DNA of 60,484 nt. It comes from Pseudomonas sp. UBA4194. GTDB taxonomy: Bacteria > Pseudomonadota > Gammaproteobacteria > Pseudomonadales > Pseudomonadaceae. Positions within the stretch are counted from its first letter, which is position 1, and each line of letters starts with the position of its first letter. The position numbers and the translations under genes were made by a program. The notes under the pieces are model-generated. The model did not search any database. It was given only the letters and a program-made list of their open reading frames with translations, and had not been told where the DNA came from. Below, one piece after another: positions 32,634 through 41,187 of the stretch. The stretch lies in the NCBI RefSeq assembly GCF_002379585.1, contig NZ_DFUE01000019.1:56318-116801 (forward strand), given 5' to 3'.

Positions 32634-32906
32634 TCAACCTTTGCTTTTGTTCGCGTCCATCAGAATCTGCAGCGCATCGGTGGAGCGTGCGATGCATTTT
32701 TTCTCGTCGTTCGCGGCTTTGGCAGCGGTGGCTTCCTTGTAGGCGTCATCGAACTGGCTCTTGGCCGGGTCGCCCAGGGTCATGGAAGTGGTTTTCGCAT
32801 CTTCGATTTTCTGGATGTTGACATCGCAGAGGTCTTCAGCGGCGAACACCGGCGAAGCGACAAGGGCAGAGGCTACGATCAGACCAGACAGATAAGTACG
32901 CTTCAT
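32634..32906 (-). CDS. Small secreted/periplasmic protein, unknown
   Basis: A 90-aa protein with a typical Sec signal peptide (MKRTYLSGLIVASALVASPV, cut near FAAED). The mature part is ~67 aa, highly charged and helical (DAYKEATAAKAANDEKKC), with two Cys that could form a disulphide. Upstream TAAGGAG gives a good ribosome binding site. It lies between ssrA and the LldR-like regulator. The function is unknown. Confidence 0.75.
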   Translation of the reverse strand: MKRTYLSGLIVASALVASPVFAAEDLCDVNIQKIEDAKTTSMTLGDPAKSQFDDAYKEATAAKAANDEKKCIARSTDALQILMDANKSKG

Positions 32907-33184
32907 TGTGAATCTCCTTACTCAAGGTGGACTCGGCGCTCGTTCGGTAGGAGTGGCGTCCGCAGTCAGAAATCGCCCGATTGTCGCCGGGCTTACTGAA
33001 TGGACTTCGCCTGTTTGCAGGGGTTCTATTGAAAACGTCTACAAATGTAAAAAACTTCAGTGAGCACCAAAAGGGGGCGATATCGCCCCCGTAGCCGTCG
33101 TGATCGCGCACGATGCACGATGGTGGCACTTGAACTCTGTGTACCTGCTTCCCGGTGAGAGCAAGGGGGTTATCGAATTTGCAA

Positions 33185-33201
33185 GATTGGTATTACCAAT
33201 T
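33185..33201. promoter_or_regulatory. FadR/LldR-type operator ATTGGTATTACCAAT
   Basis: A 15-bp palindrome (ATTGGTATTACCAAT, 33186-33200) about 115 bp before the regulator start. It fits the AATTGGTnnnACCAATT consensus of the PdhR/LldR branch of GntR regulators and is probably its autoregulatory site. The rest of the 410-bp gap (32907-33316) has only promoter-type sequence. Confidence 0.65.
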
Positions 33202-33316
33202 TACGATCACCTCGAATCAGGGGCACCTTCCCTGGGCGTTTCAATTTATTAGGCCACTGTTAAGGCCGAGTGTCTGTGCGCAAAGGATCGTAGAAGCCTG
33301 CGCGGTGGAGAGGTTT

Positions 33317-34084
33317 ATGAGCATCAATCAAGTGCGCCCGCGGCGTTTGTCCGACGAGATCGTCGAACGTCTGGAGGGCATGATTCTGGAGGGCACGCTG
33401 CATCCTGCTGAGCGCCTGCCGGCGGAGCGGGTGTTGGCGGAGCAGTTCGGGGTGTCGCGTCCGTCCCTGCGTGAGGCGATCCAGAAGCTGGTGGCCAAGG
33501 GCATGCTGGTGAGCCGGCAGGGCGGTGGCAATTTCGTGTGCGAGAACCTGGGTTCGAGCTTCAGCGATCCGCTGTTGCAGTTGCTCGAGGGCAATCCGGA
33601 TGGCCAGCGTGACCTGCTGGAATTTCGCCACACCTTGGAGGCGTCCTGTGCTTTCTATGCGGCGCAGCGGGCAACGGCGGTGGATCGGCAGCGGCTGGGG
33701 GAAGCTTTCGAGGCGTTGTTGGCGTGCTACGAACAGGTGGGGGTGGCTAGCCGGGAAGAGGAGGGTGTGGCCGATGCCAATTTCCATCTGGCGATTGCCG
33801 AGGCCAGCCACAATGCGGTGTTGCTGCACACCATTCGTGCATTGTTCGGCATGTTGCGGCGCAGCATGGTGGTGAATATCGGCGGCCTGTACGCGCAGCG
33901 CACGGAGACCCGCGACATGCTCATCGCTCAGCACCGTGAGTTGTATCAAGCCATCGTCGAAGGGCGGGCCGAGGATGCGCGGCAGTCATCGAGCCGGCAC
34001 ATTACCTATGTGCAGGAAGTGCTGGAGGAAGCGCGGCAGGAGGTGCAGCGCACGGAGCGGGCGCAGCGGCGCAATCATCTGTGA
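33317..34084 (+). CDS. lldR: GntR/FadR-family regulator, LldR/PdhR-like
   Basis: A 255-aa protein. The winged HTH is at the N-terminus (RRLSDEIVERLEGMILEG ... VSRPSLREAIQKLVAKGML) and the FCD ligand domain follows, with the metal/ligand residues in DANFHLAIAEASHN, and H in IAQHRELYQAI. These fit LldR, the L-lactate regulator. The start at 33317 is supported by GGAGAGG upstream. The expected lactate permease and dehydrogenase genes are not next to it; a nitrile cluster is. The lactate assignment is therefore by family, not context. Confidence 0.75.
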   Translation: MSINQVRPRRLSDEIVERLEGMILEGTLHPAERLPAERVLAEQFGVSRPSLREAIQKLVAKGMLVSRQGGGNFVCENLGSSFSDPLLQLLEGNPDGQRDLLEFRHTLEASCAFYAAQRATAVDRQRLGEAFEALLACYEQVGVASREEEGVADANFHLAIAEASHNAVLLHTIRALFGMLRRSMVVNIGGLYAQRTETRDMLIAQHRELYQAIVEGRAEDARQSSSRHITYVQEVLEEARQEVQRTERAQRRNHL

Positions 34085-34087
34085 ATA

Positions 34088-35029
34088 TCAGCCGCGCCGA
34101 TACTCCCGCGCGGCTTCGCCGTACTGGGCGCGAAACACGCGGCTGAAGTGGGCCATGTCGCTGAAGCCCCAGCGGTAGGCAATCTCGCTGATCTGCCGTC
34201 GGGCCAGGGCGGGCTCGCGCAAGTCGCGGGCGCAGGCGGTCAGGCGGCTGGCCAGCAGGTAGCGGCCGAAGGAGGTCTGCTCTTGCTGGAACAGGCTGTT
34301 GATGTAGCGCGGGCTGATGCCGAAACGCGCGCTGATGTCGGCCAGCGACAGTTCTGCATTGCCCAGGTGCGCATGGACGTGATCCTTGATGCGGAACAGC
34401 AAGGCGGTGCGGCGCGAGCCTTGGCTCAGCTGGCCTTTGCTGCGTTCGGCCAGGGCCATGGCCAGCAGGTCCATGCCGTGTTCACCCAGGCGCAGCTGGT
34501 GCAGGTCATCGAGTTGATTGTCCAGGCTCGACAAGCCCTGCAGGAAGTCGAACACCAGGCGTTCCAGTGGGTTGTTTCGTGACATCCGTAGCGCGGTCAG
34601 GTACTCCAGGTTACCTACACGGCGCTGCAGGCTGGCTCTGGGAATTTGCACCACGGTCTGGCGAAATGCGCCATCGAAGTGCAGGCGGTAGGGGCGGCGC
34701 GTGTCGTAAATGGCGAAATCGCCCGCCGCCAGGCTCGCTTCGCGGCCTTCCTGCAGCACCAGTGAACGACCTTCCCGCGCGAGGCTGAGCAACACATATT
34801 CTTCGTTGCTGAAGCCGATGCGGCGTGCATCGCGGACCACGGTCTGCTGCTGCGCGCAGACATCCACCACCGACAATTCACCCAGCTGACGGGCCTGCAA
34901 GCGACCCTGGAATGCCTCGGGTGTGGCGAGCTGGCACTCCAGCGGCACGAAGGTGTTGCACACCACTTCCTGCCAGTAGGCGGAGCGTTCCCTGGGCGCA
35001 ATGGTGTCGGTATTGAATTGAATGCTCAT
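34088..35029 (-). CDS. AraC-family activator of the aldoxime-nitrile cluster
   Basis: A 313-aa protein. The N-terminal ~170 residues look like the AraC ligand-binding-like domain seen in NitR/FeaR-type regulators (YDTRRPYRLHFDGAFRQTVV). The C-terminal ~100 residues hold two HTH motifs (LSLADISARFGISPRYINSL; QISEIAYRWGFSDMAHFSRV). It diverges from the nitrilase gene with a 164-bp shared promoter region, the usual position of a pathway activator. The inducer is likely a nitrile, aldoxime or product acid. Confidence 0.85.
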   Translation of the reverse strand: MSIQFNTDTIAPRERSAYWQEVVCNTFVPLECQLATPEAFQGRLQARQLGELSVVDVCAQQQTVVRDARRIGFSNEEYVLLSLAREGRSLVLQEGREASLAAGDFAIYDTRRPYRLHFDGAFRQTVVQIPRASLQRRVGNLEYLTALRMSRNNPLERLVFDFLQGLSSLDNQLDDLHQLRLGEHGMDLLAMALAERSKGQLSQGSRRTALLFRIKDHVHAHLGNAELSLADISARFGISPRYINSLFQQEQTSFGRYLLASRLTACARDLREPALARRQISEIAYRWGFSDMAHFSRVFRAQYGEAAREYRRG

Positions 35030-35193
35030 GGCAATCGACCTTCATCGGAACCTGTACGGCGATTTACATGCAAGTCCTGCTCCGGTCGGGCGCGCAGTGC
35101 GCGGGCAGTCAACTTTCAGTTCCGCCTCGTCCTAATGGGGCGAGAGGTCTGGCGAATAGGCTCTGCACTACCGAGACAGCCGAGACCTTCGCC

Positions 35194-36213
35194 ATGCAAA
35201 ACCCGATCAAAGTCGCCTGCGTACAAGCCGCTCCTGTGTTCCTCGACCTGCATGCCACGGTCGACAAGACCATTGCCCTGATGCGTCAGGCCGCGGCCGA
35301 GGGCGCGCAGTTGATTGCCTTTCCCGAGACCTGGATTCCGGGGTATCCCTGGTTCCTGTGGCTCGACGCGCCGGCTGCGTGCATGCCGCTGGTGCATCGC
35401 TATCACTTGAACTCGCTGGTGCTCGACAGCGCCGAAGCGCGGCGCATCAGCGACGCTGCCCGGGAGTGCGCGATCCATGTAGTGCTGGGCTACAGCGAGC
35501 GCAGCCATGCCAGCCTGTACATCGGCCAATGGCTGATCGATGACCAGGGCCAGACTATCGGCGTGCGCCGCAAGCTCAAGGCCACCCATGTCGAGCGCAC
35601 GCTGTTCGGCGAGAGCGATGGCTCGTCGCTGCGCACCTTCGACACGGCGCTGGGGACGGTGGGCGCGCTGTGCTGCTGGGAGCATTTGCAGCCGCTGTCC
35701 AAGTACGCGCTGTATGCCCAGCACGAGCAGATCCATGTGGCGGCCTGGCCGAGTTTCAGCCTCTACCGTCAGGCCACCAGCGCCTTGGGTCCGGAAGTGA
35801 ATATCGCCGCTTCGCGGGTGTATGCGGCGGAGGGCCAGTGCTTTGTGCTGGCGCCGTGTGCGCTGGTGTCGCCGCAGATGCATGAGCTGCTGTGCGACAC
35901 CGAGGCCAAGCGCCAACTGCTGGAGCCGGGCGGCGGCCATGCGCGGATCTTCGGCCCCGACGGCGGCGAACTGGCCACGCCCCTGGCCGAGGATGAAGAG
36001 GGGTTGCTGTATGCGACCCTGGACCCCAGCGCACTGATTTTCGCCAAGGCGGCGGCAGATCCGGCCGGGCATTATTCGCGTCCGGATGTCACGCGGCTGA
36101 TGCTCAACCGTTCTGCCAATCCCTGTGTGGTTGATTTCAGCACACCGTTGCCGGCCGCTGTCGAGCCGTCCAGCGATGCGGGCGAAGCGGCCGTTATCGG
36201 CGAGGAGCTGTGA
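35194..36213 (+). CDS. Nitrilase (arylacetonitrilase-like)
   Basis: A 339-aa nitrilase with the complete Glu-Lys-Cys triad: Glu45 in FPETWIPGYP, Lys127 in RRKLKATHVER and Cys161 in ALCCWEHLQPL. The motif choice resembles arylacetonitrilases, which turn nitriles into acids and ammonia. It is followed directly by the aldoxime dehydratase (1-bp gap). The start at 35194 fits the family N-terminus; the longer ORF adds a tail without support. The substrate range cannot be read from sequence. Confidence 0.92.
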   Translation: MQNPIKVACVQAAPVFLDLHATVDKTIALMRQAAAEGAQLIAFPETWIPGYPWFLWLDAPAACMPLVHRYHLNSLVLDSAEARRISDAARECAIHVVLGYSERSHASLYIGQWLIDDQGQTIGVRRKLKATHVERTLFGESDGSSLRTFDTALGTVGALCCWEHLQPLSKYALYAQHEQIHVAAWPSFSLYRQATSALGPEVNIAASRVYAAEGQCFVLAPCALVSPQMHELLCDTEAKRQLLEPGGGHARIFGPDGGELATPLAEDEEGLLYATLDPSALIFAKAAADPAGHYSRPDVTRLMLNRSANPCVVDFSTPLPAAVEPSSDAGEAAVIGEEL

Positions 36214-36214
36214 C

Positions 36215-37246
36215 ATGGATTCCGCGATTCCGGAACACCTGCGTCAGGCGCGGCGCTGCCCGCGCTCAACGCCCGAAGGCTATCAACCGCCATTCCCGGC
36301 CTGGTCGTCGCGCTTCAGCCCGCTGACCGGCCAGGTGGTGATGGCGTATTTCGGTGTGCAGGCACAGTTCGCTTTGGCATTGAGCGATCTGGCGCCGATA
36401 ACCGAGCGTTTTGCTCATACGGGTGGCCCGTTGTTCTGGGACGCCGCCGAGTGCACTGACGCCCAGGGCTTTCACAATTGCATGGCGATTGCCTACTGGG
36501 CCGACGTGCAGGCCTTCGAAACCTGGCAGCAGCGCTCCGGCTTCGCCACCTGGTGGCAGGCAGCGGAGCGTGAACAGGGGCCGCTGGGTTGGTTCATGGA
36601 AGTGGTGTGTCCGACGGCGGATCGTTTCGAAACGTTGTTTTCCGCGCCCGATTCACCCGAAGGCATTGGTCATCTGGCGACGCATCTGAGCGAGCCGATC
36701 GAGGAGCATGGCTACTGGGGCAGTGCCCGCGATCGGCTGCCGCTGGCGCAGGTCGATGCGCTGAACGCCGGGCCTGTGGTCGACGCGTCAGCCGCCAGCG
36801 GTGTGCGCCGACGGCTGCAAGGGCGCGACAACCTCTGTTTGATTCGTTCAGGCCAGGACTGGAGTGCCACCCGCGATCGGGAACGCGGTTTGTACCTGGA
36901 TGACGTTCGCCCGGTGCTGGAAACCGGCATGCGCTTCTTGCGTGATGAGGGTGGCGAGATTGGCTGCTTGAGCTGTCGCTTCATGCAGGTGTTGGACGCC
37001 GCTACCGGCGAGCCCTTGGAGAAGACCTTCGGTCTGGCCTGGTTCGATGACCTGGCCAATCTGGAGCGCTGGGCCAAGACCCATCCCACCCATGTGGCGA
37101 TCTTCGGTGGCTTCATGAACTACGTGCAGACCCTGAATTTCCGGGTGCAGCTGCGGCTGTATCACGAGGTGTCGGTGATACCCGCCAGCGCGCAGTTTTT
37201 CCAGTACGTGAACTGTCATCCCGGCAGCGGCCTGCTGTCGCGATAG
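36215..37246 (+). CDS. oxdA: Heme-dependent aldoxime dehydratase (OxdA-like)
   Basis: A 343-aa protein of the OxdA/phenylacetaldoxime-dehydratase family. The recognisable blocks are GPLFWDAAECTDAQGFHNCM and the C-terminal THVAIFGGFMNYV ... RLYHEVSVIPA, which supply the conserved His residues of the heme site (axial and distal roles not assigned here). The reaction is aldoxime to nitrile plus water, feeding the nitrilase upstream. A His-rich, Trp-rich middle fits the heme pocket. It is one base from the nitrilase stop and clearly in the same operon. Confidence 0.9.
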   Translation: MDSAIPEHLRQARRCPRSTPEGYQPPFPAWSSRFSPLTGQVVMAYFGVQAQFALALSDLAPITERFAHTGGPLFWDAAECTDAQGFHNCMAIAYWADVQAFETWQQRSGFATWWQAAEREQGPLGWFMEVVCPTADRFETLFSAPDSPEGIGHLATHLSEPIEEHGYWGSARDRLPLAQVDALNAGPVVDASAASGVRRRLQGRDNLCLIRSGQDWSATRDRERGLYLDDVRPVLETGMRFLRDEGGEIGCLSCRFMQVLDAATGEPLEKTFGLAWFDDLANLERWAKTHPTHVAIFGGFMNYVQTLNFRVQLRLYHEVSVIPASAQFFQYVNCHPGSGLLSR

Positions 37247-37315
37247 CCCGTGTAACCCATCCATCGGTGGCGCTGGCCGGCCCAGCGCCGGCCTCATCAT
37301 GCCTGGAGTTTCGCC

Positions 37316-38200
37316 ATGTCCCGTGTTGCCTGCGTACCCCGTTGCCTCGCTCTGCTTGCCTTGACCTGCGGCGCACCCGCCACTCACGCCCTGGAAATCA
37401 CCGCGGGCGACTATGAACCCTTGCCGCTGGGCGCCAGTGCCCTGCTGGTGTATTTCCAGCATGCCGACAGCAGTGATTTCTATCAGAACGGCAACAAGGT
37501 GTCGGATCGCTTCAAGCTCAGAACCGACGTCAGTCTGTTGCGCTACATCCATTCCTTCGGCTTGGCCGAGAATGTGGTGGTAGAGCCGCAGTTCATTCTG
37601 CCCTATGGGCACCTGCATGCCAGCGGTGACGCCAGTGCCCTGGGCCAGACCACGGGCGTCGGCGACCTGATCGTTGGGGCGCCGGTGAAGTGGACGTTGA
37701 ACACCGCGAACAAGGACATCTTCTCGCTGGCGCCTTATCTGTACCTGCCCACTGGCAGCTATGATCGCGATGATGCGCTGAACCTGGGCGAGAACCGCTG
37801 GCGGGTGCTGCTGCAAGCGGCCTATATCCATCACTTCAACGCGCAGTGGTCACTGGATACCGCTGCCGATGTGTCGTGGGTCAGCCGCAATCACGATTAC
37901 ACCAGTGCCGGCGTGACGCTCAAGCAACAGGCGCGTTATGAATACCAGGCGTACGCGCGCTACAACCTGTCGCCGATCACTCATTTCGCGGTCGGGGGAG
38001 GGCGTGTCGAAGGGGGTAGAAGTGCGGTGGATAACGTCAGTCTGGATGACCGCGCCGACACCACGTACGTACGGCTCATGGCAACGCACATGTTCGCGCC
38101 GTCGTGGCAGGCACAAGTGGAAGTAGGCCGCGATGTCGAAGTAGAGCAAGGCTTCAAGGAAAAAGCCCGCCTCAACCTCCGCCTAGCCAAACTCTTCTAA
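37316..38200 (+). CDS. Outer-membrane channel, MetA/phenol-degradation-type
   Basis: A 294-aa protein with a signal peptide (MSRVACVPRCLALLALTC ... THALE) and alternating beta-strands through to a C-terminal LRLAKLF. It has the pattern of the meta-pathway phenol-degradation MetA family (COG4313), outer-membrane beta-barrels linked with aromatic catabolism. It follows the dehydratase by 69 bp on the same strand, so it probably takes up the aldoxime/nitrile substrate. Confidence 0.8.
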   Translation: MSRVACVPRCLALLALTCGAPATHALEITAGDYEPLPLGASALLVYFQHADSSDFYQNGNKVSDRFKLRTDVSLLRYIHSFGLAENVVVEPQFILPYGHLHASGDASALGQTTGVGDLIVGAPVKWTLNTANKDIFSLAPYLYLPTGSYDRDDALNLGENRWRVLLQAAYIHHFNAQWSLDTAADVSWVSRNHDYTSAGVTLKQQARYEYQAYARYNLSPITHFAVGGGRVEGGRSAVDNVSLDDRADTTYVRLMATHMFAPSWQAQVEVGRDVEVEQGFKEKARLNLRLAKLF

Positions 38201-38219
38201 CGCCGACCCAAAACCTAAT

Positions 38220-38306
38220 GTAGCAGCGGCGTAAGCCGCGTCCCCCGCACCCCAGCTCCTGGCCAATCAGCCAAACCAGGCTGACGCGGCTTACGCCGCT
38301 GCTACT
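38220..38306. repeat. Inverted repeat pair (BIME-type), stem CGGC/GCCG
   Basis: Two mirror copies of GTAGCAGCGGCGTAAGCCGC around a ~40-bp centre. Each copy can form its own hairpin (CGGC-GTAA-GCCG) and the two can pair with each other. A second BIME at 42971 has the same outer sequence but a different, compensated stem. It lies between the convergent channel and smpB genes and could act as a bidirectional terminator. Confidence 0.8.
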
Positions 38307-38787
38307 AGTCTTCTTTGCCTTTGTTGCGCACGGCGCGTTGCAGCTCGCGGTTGGAGTCGCGTTCGCGCTCGGTGTCGCGCTTGTCGTACTCCTTCTTGCC
38401 CTTGCCCAGAGCGATCTCGCACTTGATCAAGTGCTTGCTCCAGTACAACGACAGCGCCACGCAGGCGTAGCCTTTCTGCTGCACCTGCGCGAACAGCTTT
38501 TCCAGCTCGCGGCGGTTGAGCAGCAATTTACGGGTGCGCGTAGGGTCGGCGATGACGTGCGTGCTGGCCGTGGTCAGGGGGGTGAAATGGCTACCCATCA
38601 GCCAGGCTTCACCGTCCTTGAGCAGGACATAGCTGTCGACCAACTGCGCCTTGCCGGCGCGCAGGCTCTTTACTTCCCAACCGGCCAGGACCAAGCCAGC
38701 CTCGAACCGATGTTCGATGAAGTAATCGTGTCGCGCTTTCTTGTTCTGCGCGATGGTCCCTGTAGGGTGTTTCTTTTGTTTAGCCAT
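38305..38787 (-). CDS. smpB: SsrA-binding protein SmpB
   Basis: A 160-aa protein with the full SmpB pattern: NKKARHDYFIEHRFEAGLVL, GWEVKSLRAGKAQL and the basic tail (KGKKEYDKRDTEK-type). It binds tmRNA (ssrA at 32159) and delivers it to stalled ribosomes. In this window ssrA is ~6 kb away, with the nitrile cluster between them. The length is typical. Confidence 0.97.
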   Translation of the reverse strand: MAKQKKHPTGTIAQNKKARHDYFIEHRFEAGLVLAGWEVKSLRAGKAQLVDSYVLLKDGEAWLMGSHFTPLTTASTHVIADPTRTRKLLLNRRELEKLFAQVQQKGYACVALSLYWSKHLIKCEIALGKGKKEYDKRDTERERDSNRELQRAVRNKGKED

Positions 38788-39045
38788 AGGGCGCGCATTA
38801 TAGGCAGTCGTCGCGCTCTCGGCTACGGTATTGCTACGTGCTTGAGACGTTCCTGTGAATACCGGACAATGCGCGATCTTTTTGGATAGCCTGGGCTTGC
38901 TCGTTGTCGACTGCTAAGCCTCGCAATTTCGTTGGTGCCCCTTGCTTGTGGAGGGAGGGCCTCTTTTATTTTCAAGGCGCCGTTGGCGTCATGCGGTCGC
39001 TGTATCTCGGTGCACCGGCCGCCCAGCTTTGGAAGTGACGCTCGC

Positions 39046-39480
39046 ATGACTACCCATATTCAACGGTCGGCTCTGCTGCCTTATCCCGCTCAAGCCCTGT
39101 ATGACTTGGTCAACGATGTGTCGCGCTACCCTGAATTTCTGCCGTGGTGTTCCTCCACAACCGTGATCGAGGAAACCCCGGAGCTGATGCGTGCCAGCCT
39201 GGAAGTGGCCAAGGGTGGCCTGAGCCAGCGCTTCGTCACACGAAACACTCTGGTGCCCGGCCAGTCCATCGAGATGAATCTGGAAGAAGGCCCGTTCAAC
39301 CAGTTCCACGGTGTGTGGGTCTTCAAGCCGCTGGGCGAGAAGGCCTGCAAGATCAGTCTCGACCTGTCGTTCGACTATGCCGGTTCCATCGTCCGCGCCA
39401 CCTTGGGCCCGCTGTTCAATCAGGCCGCCAATACACTGGTCGATGCGTTCTGCCAGCGCGCCAAGCAATTGCATGGCTGA
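39046..39480 (+). CDS. ratA: RatA/COQ10-like START-domain protein
   Basis: A 144-aa START/polyketide-cyclase-like protein: RSALLPYPAQALYDLVNDVS, RYPEFLPWCS and the C-terminal helix (LFNQAANTLVDAFCQRAKQL). It corresponds to RatA (also compared with COQ10 ubiquinone-binding proteins), proposed to affect ribosome assembly. The gene order smpB / ratA / rnfH is conserved in gammaproteobacteria. The start at 39046 fits the family; the longer ORF runs into smpB's promoter. Confidence 0.92.
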   Translation: MTTHIQRSALLPYPAQALYDLVNDVSRYPEFLPWCSSTTVIEETPELMRASLEVAKGGLSQRFVTRNTLVPGQSIEMNLEEGPFNQFHGVWVFKPLGEKACKISLDLSFDYAGSIVRATLGPLFNQAANTLVDAFCQRAKQLHG

Positions 39481-39784
39481 GCCGATGCTGGACGTGGAAG
39501 TGGCCTATGCAGCTGCTGATGATCAGCTATTGATGGCCCTGCAGGTGCCGCTGGGTACTACCGCAATGCAGGCGGTAAAGCTGTCGGGCATCGCTGAACG
39601 GTTTCCTGATGTCGATTTCCCGCAGTGCGCCATGGGGATTTTCTCCCAAGTGCTGGCGGCACCTGCGCAATACGTTTTGGCTCAAGGTGACCGGGTCGAG
39701 GTGTACCGCCCACTGCTCGCCGACCCGAAAGAGGTGCGGCGATTGCGCGCAGCCAAGGCGGCTCGGGATCGCAAGGTTTCTTGA
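39473..39784 (+). CDS. rnfH: RnfH-family ubiquitin-like protein
   Basis: A 103-aa protein with the RnfH signature VEVAYAAADDQLLMALQVPL, GTTAMQAVKLSGI and RVEVYRPLLADPKEVRRLRA, a beta-grasp fold. It starts inside the end of ratA (8-bp overlap), so it is translationally coupled. The function is not established. A strong hairpin follows. Confidence 0.93.
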   Translation: MAEPMLDVEVAYAAADDQLLMALQVPLGTTAMQAVKLSGIAERFPDVDFPQCAMGIFSQVLAAPAQYVLAQGDRVEVYRPLLADPKEVRRLRAAKAARDRKVS

Positions 39785-39813
39785 GGCGGCGGGGTGTTCC
39801 CAACCCGCAGACG

Positions 39814-39842
39814 AAAAAAAGCCCGGCATGCCGGGCTTTTTT
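39814..39842. terminator. Bidirectional terminator between rnfH and bamE
   Basis: AAAGCCCGGCATGCCGGGCTTT with A and T runs on both sides lies between the convergent rnfH and bamE stops. Confidence 0.95.
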
Positions 39843-39854
39843 CTGTTCGCCGAT

Positions 39855-40376
39855 TTACTGGGGCGAAGTGTCCAGCGGCTGAGGTGCTGGCACGGGGACG
39901 GTCTTGACGCCGTCGACGTCGCGCTGAATTTCTTCGAGCATCGAGCCAGGCTTTGGCGGCTCATCAGGCTGCTGCTGCTCGCCCTGCGGCGGGGTCACGC
40001 TCGGCGTGCCGTCGTTGCCCAGGATCGATTGATCCTTGCTCACGCCGGGCATGAAATCACCGGACAGGCTGACCAGTTGATCGTTGCCGTTGAAGAAAAT
40101 GCTCATGCGTTCCTGCTGGCGTTCACCGCCGCCTGGCTGCAGGCTGTACAGGTAATCCCAGCGGTTGGCATGAAACGTGTCGACCAGCAGGGGGTTGCCC
40201 ATGATAAACCTTACTTGCCGACGGGTCATTCCGGGCCTTAACTGGTCTATCATGTCCTGCGTGACGACATTGCCCTGCTGGATGTCGATTTTGTAAACCC
40301 CGGGGAATGAACAACCGGCGAGTGCGAGCAGTCCCACGAAGGTGAGGCTGGTTAGCAAGTGCTTGGTGTTTTGCAT
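39855..40376 (-). CDS. bamE: Outer-membrane assembly lipoprotein BamE (OmlA)
   Basis: A 173-aa lipoprotein. The signal peptide ends in the lipobox LALAGC at ~residue 22. The BamE fold carries GNVVTQDMIDQLRPGMTRRQ and VRFIMGNPLLVDTFHANRWD. The C-terminal ~60 residues are Pro/Gln-rich and longer than E. coli BamE (~113 aa), a Pseudomonas OmlA feature. It helps BamA fold outer-membrane proteins. It diverges from fur, with the starts 98 bp apart. Confidence 0.95.
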   Translation of the reverse strand: MQNTKHLLTSLTFVGLLALAGCSFPGVYKIDIQQGNVVTQDMIDQLRPGMTRRQVRFIMGNPLLVDTFHANRWDYLYSLQPGGGERQQERMSIFFNGNDQLVSLSGDFMPGVSKDQSILGNDGTPSVTPPQGEQQQPDEPPKPGSMLEEIQRDVDGVKTVPVPAPQPLDTSPQ

Positions 40377-40474
40377 CGGTGGGCGACTTCCACTATCTTG
40401 GCTGGGACAACGTAAACCCCGATCATACCCGCATTAAGAGAAGCTGCGAAGCAGCATCGTCGAGAAAGCTGACC

Positions 40475-40879
40475 ATGGTTGAAAATAGCGAACTACGTAA
40501 AGCCGGCCTCAAGGTGACCCTGCCACGGGTCAAGATTCTGCAAATGCTGGATTCAGCCGAGCAGCGTCACATGAGTGCCGAGGACGTCTACAAGGCGCTG
40601 ATGGAAGCTGGCGAAGATGTGGGCCTGGCCACGGTTTACCGTGTTCTGACTCAGTTCGAAGCAGCAGGTCTGGTAGTGCGCCACAACTTCGACGGCGGCC
40701 ATGCCGTCTTCGAACTGGCCGATGGCGGCCACCACGACCACATGGTGGACGTGGACTCGGGTGAGGTCATTGAATTCACCGATGAAGCCATCGAGAAGCG
40801 CCAGAAGGAAATTGTGACCGAGCATGGCTTGGAGCTGGTCGATCACAACCTGGTGCTGTACGTGCGCCGGCCGAAGTAA
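40475..40879 (+). CDS. fur: Ferric uptake regulator Fur
   Basis: A 134-aa protein with HTH VTLPRVKILQML ... VGLATVYRVLTQFEAAGLVV and the metal-binding HNFDGGHAVFELADGGHHDH. There is no Cys anywhere, so no CxxC structural zinc site; Pseudomonas Fur proteins characteristically lack most of them. It represses iron-uptake genes when Fe2+ is bound. The start (ATG 40475) is the usual one. Confidence 0.97.
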   Translation: MVENSELRKAGLKVTLPRVKILQMLDSAEQRHMSAEDVYKALMEAGEDVGLATVYRVLTQFEAAGLVVRHNFDGGHAVFELADGGHHDHMVDVDSGEVIEFTDEAIEKRQKEIVTEHGLELVDHNLVLYVRRPK

Positions 40880-40892
40880 TCGCAGGATGCGC

Positions 40893-40921
40893 AAAAAGGC
40901 GACCTTTGGGTCGCTTTTTTT
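40893..40921 (+). terminator. fur terminator
   Basis: AGGCGACC-TTT-GGGTCGCT preceded by A5 and followed by a T-run, 14 bp after the fur stop. Confidence 0.9.
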
Positions 40922-40957
40922 GTGGGTGACTGTTCGGGCTTTTGGGGGGGCTGGAAG

Positions 40958-41165
40958 GGCCCCATCGCGGGCAGAGCCCGCTCCCACAGGAAGCTCAGTC
41001 TTCCGGTTGGTTGGGGGCATGGTAGGGGGCTGTGCGGGCCTCATCGCGGGCAGAGCCCGCTCCCACACAGAGCCCGCTCCCACAAGGGGGGCGGTGTGGG
41101 GTGGGATTGGTTGGAGGGCGGGGATTCCTTGTGGGAGCGGGCTCTGCCCGCGATGGGGCCCGCAA
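40958..41165. repeat. REP cluster between fur and recN
   Basis: REPs of the GGGCTCTGCCCGCG type in both orientations: two in one orientation (40959-40990 and 41037-41075, the second followed by a partial repeat AGAGCCCGCTCCCACA) and one inverted (41128-41163). They fill the convergent fur-recN gap (308 bp). The stem differs from the GGGTTCTACCCGCG type near 3.6 kb by a compensated T-A to C-G change. Confidence 0.85.
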
Positions 41166-41187
41166 GTTCACCGCACAGCATCGACCA

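Noticed and set aside
35116..36216. 366-aa ORF opposite the nitrilase
   Set aside because: Nitrilase has a complete catalytic triad on the other strand.
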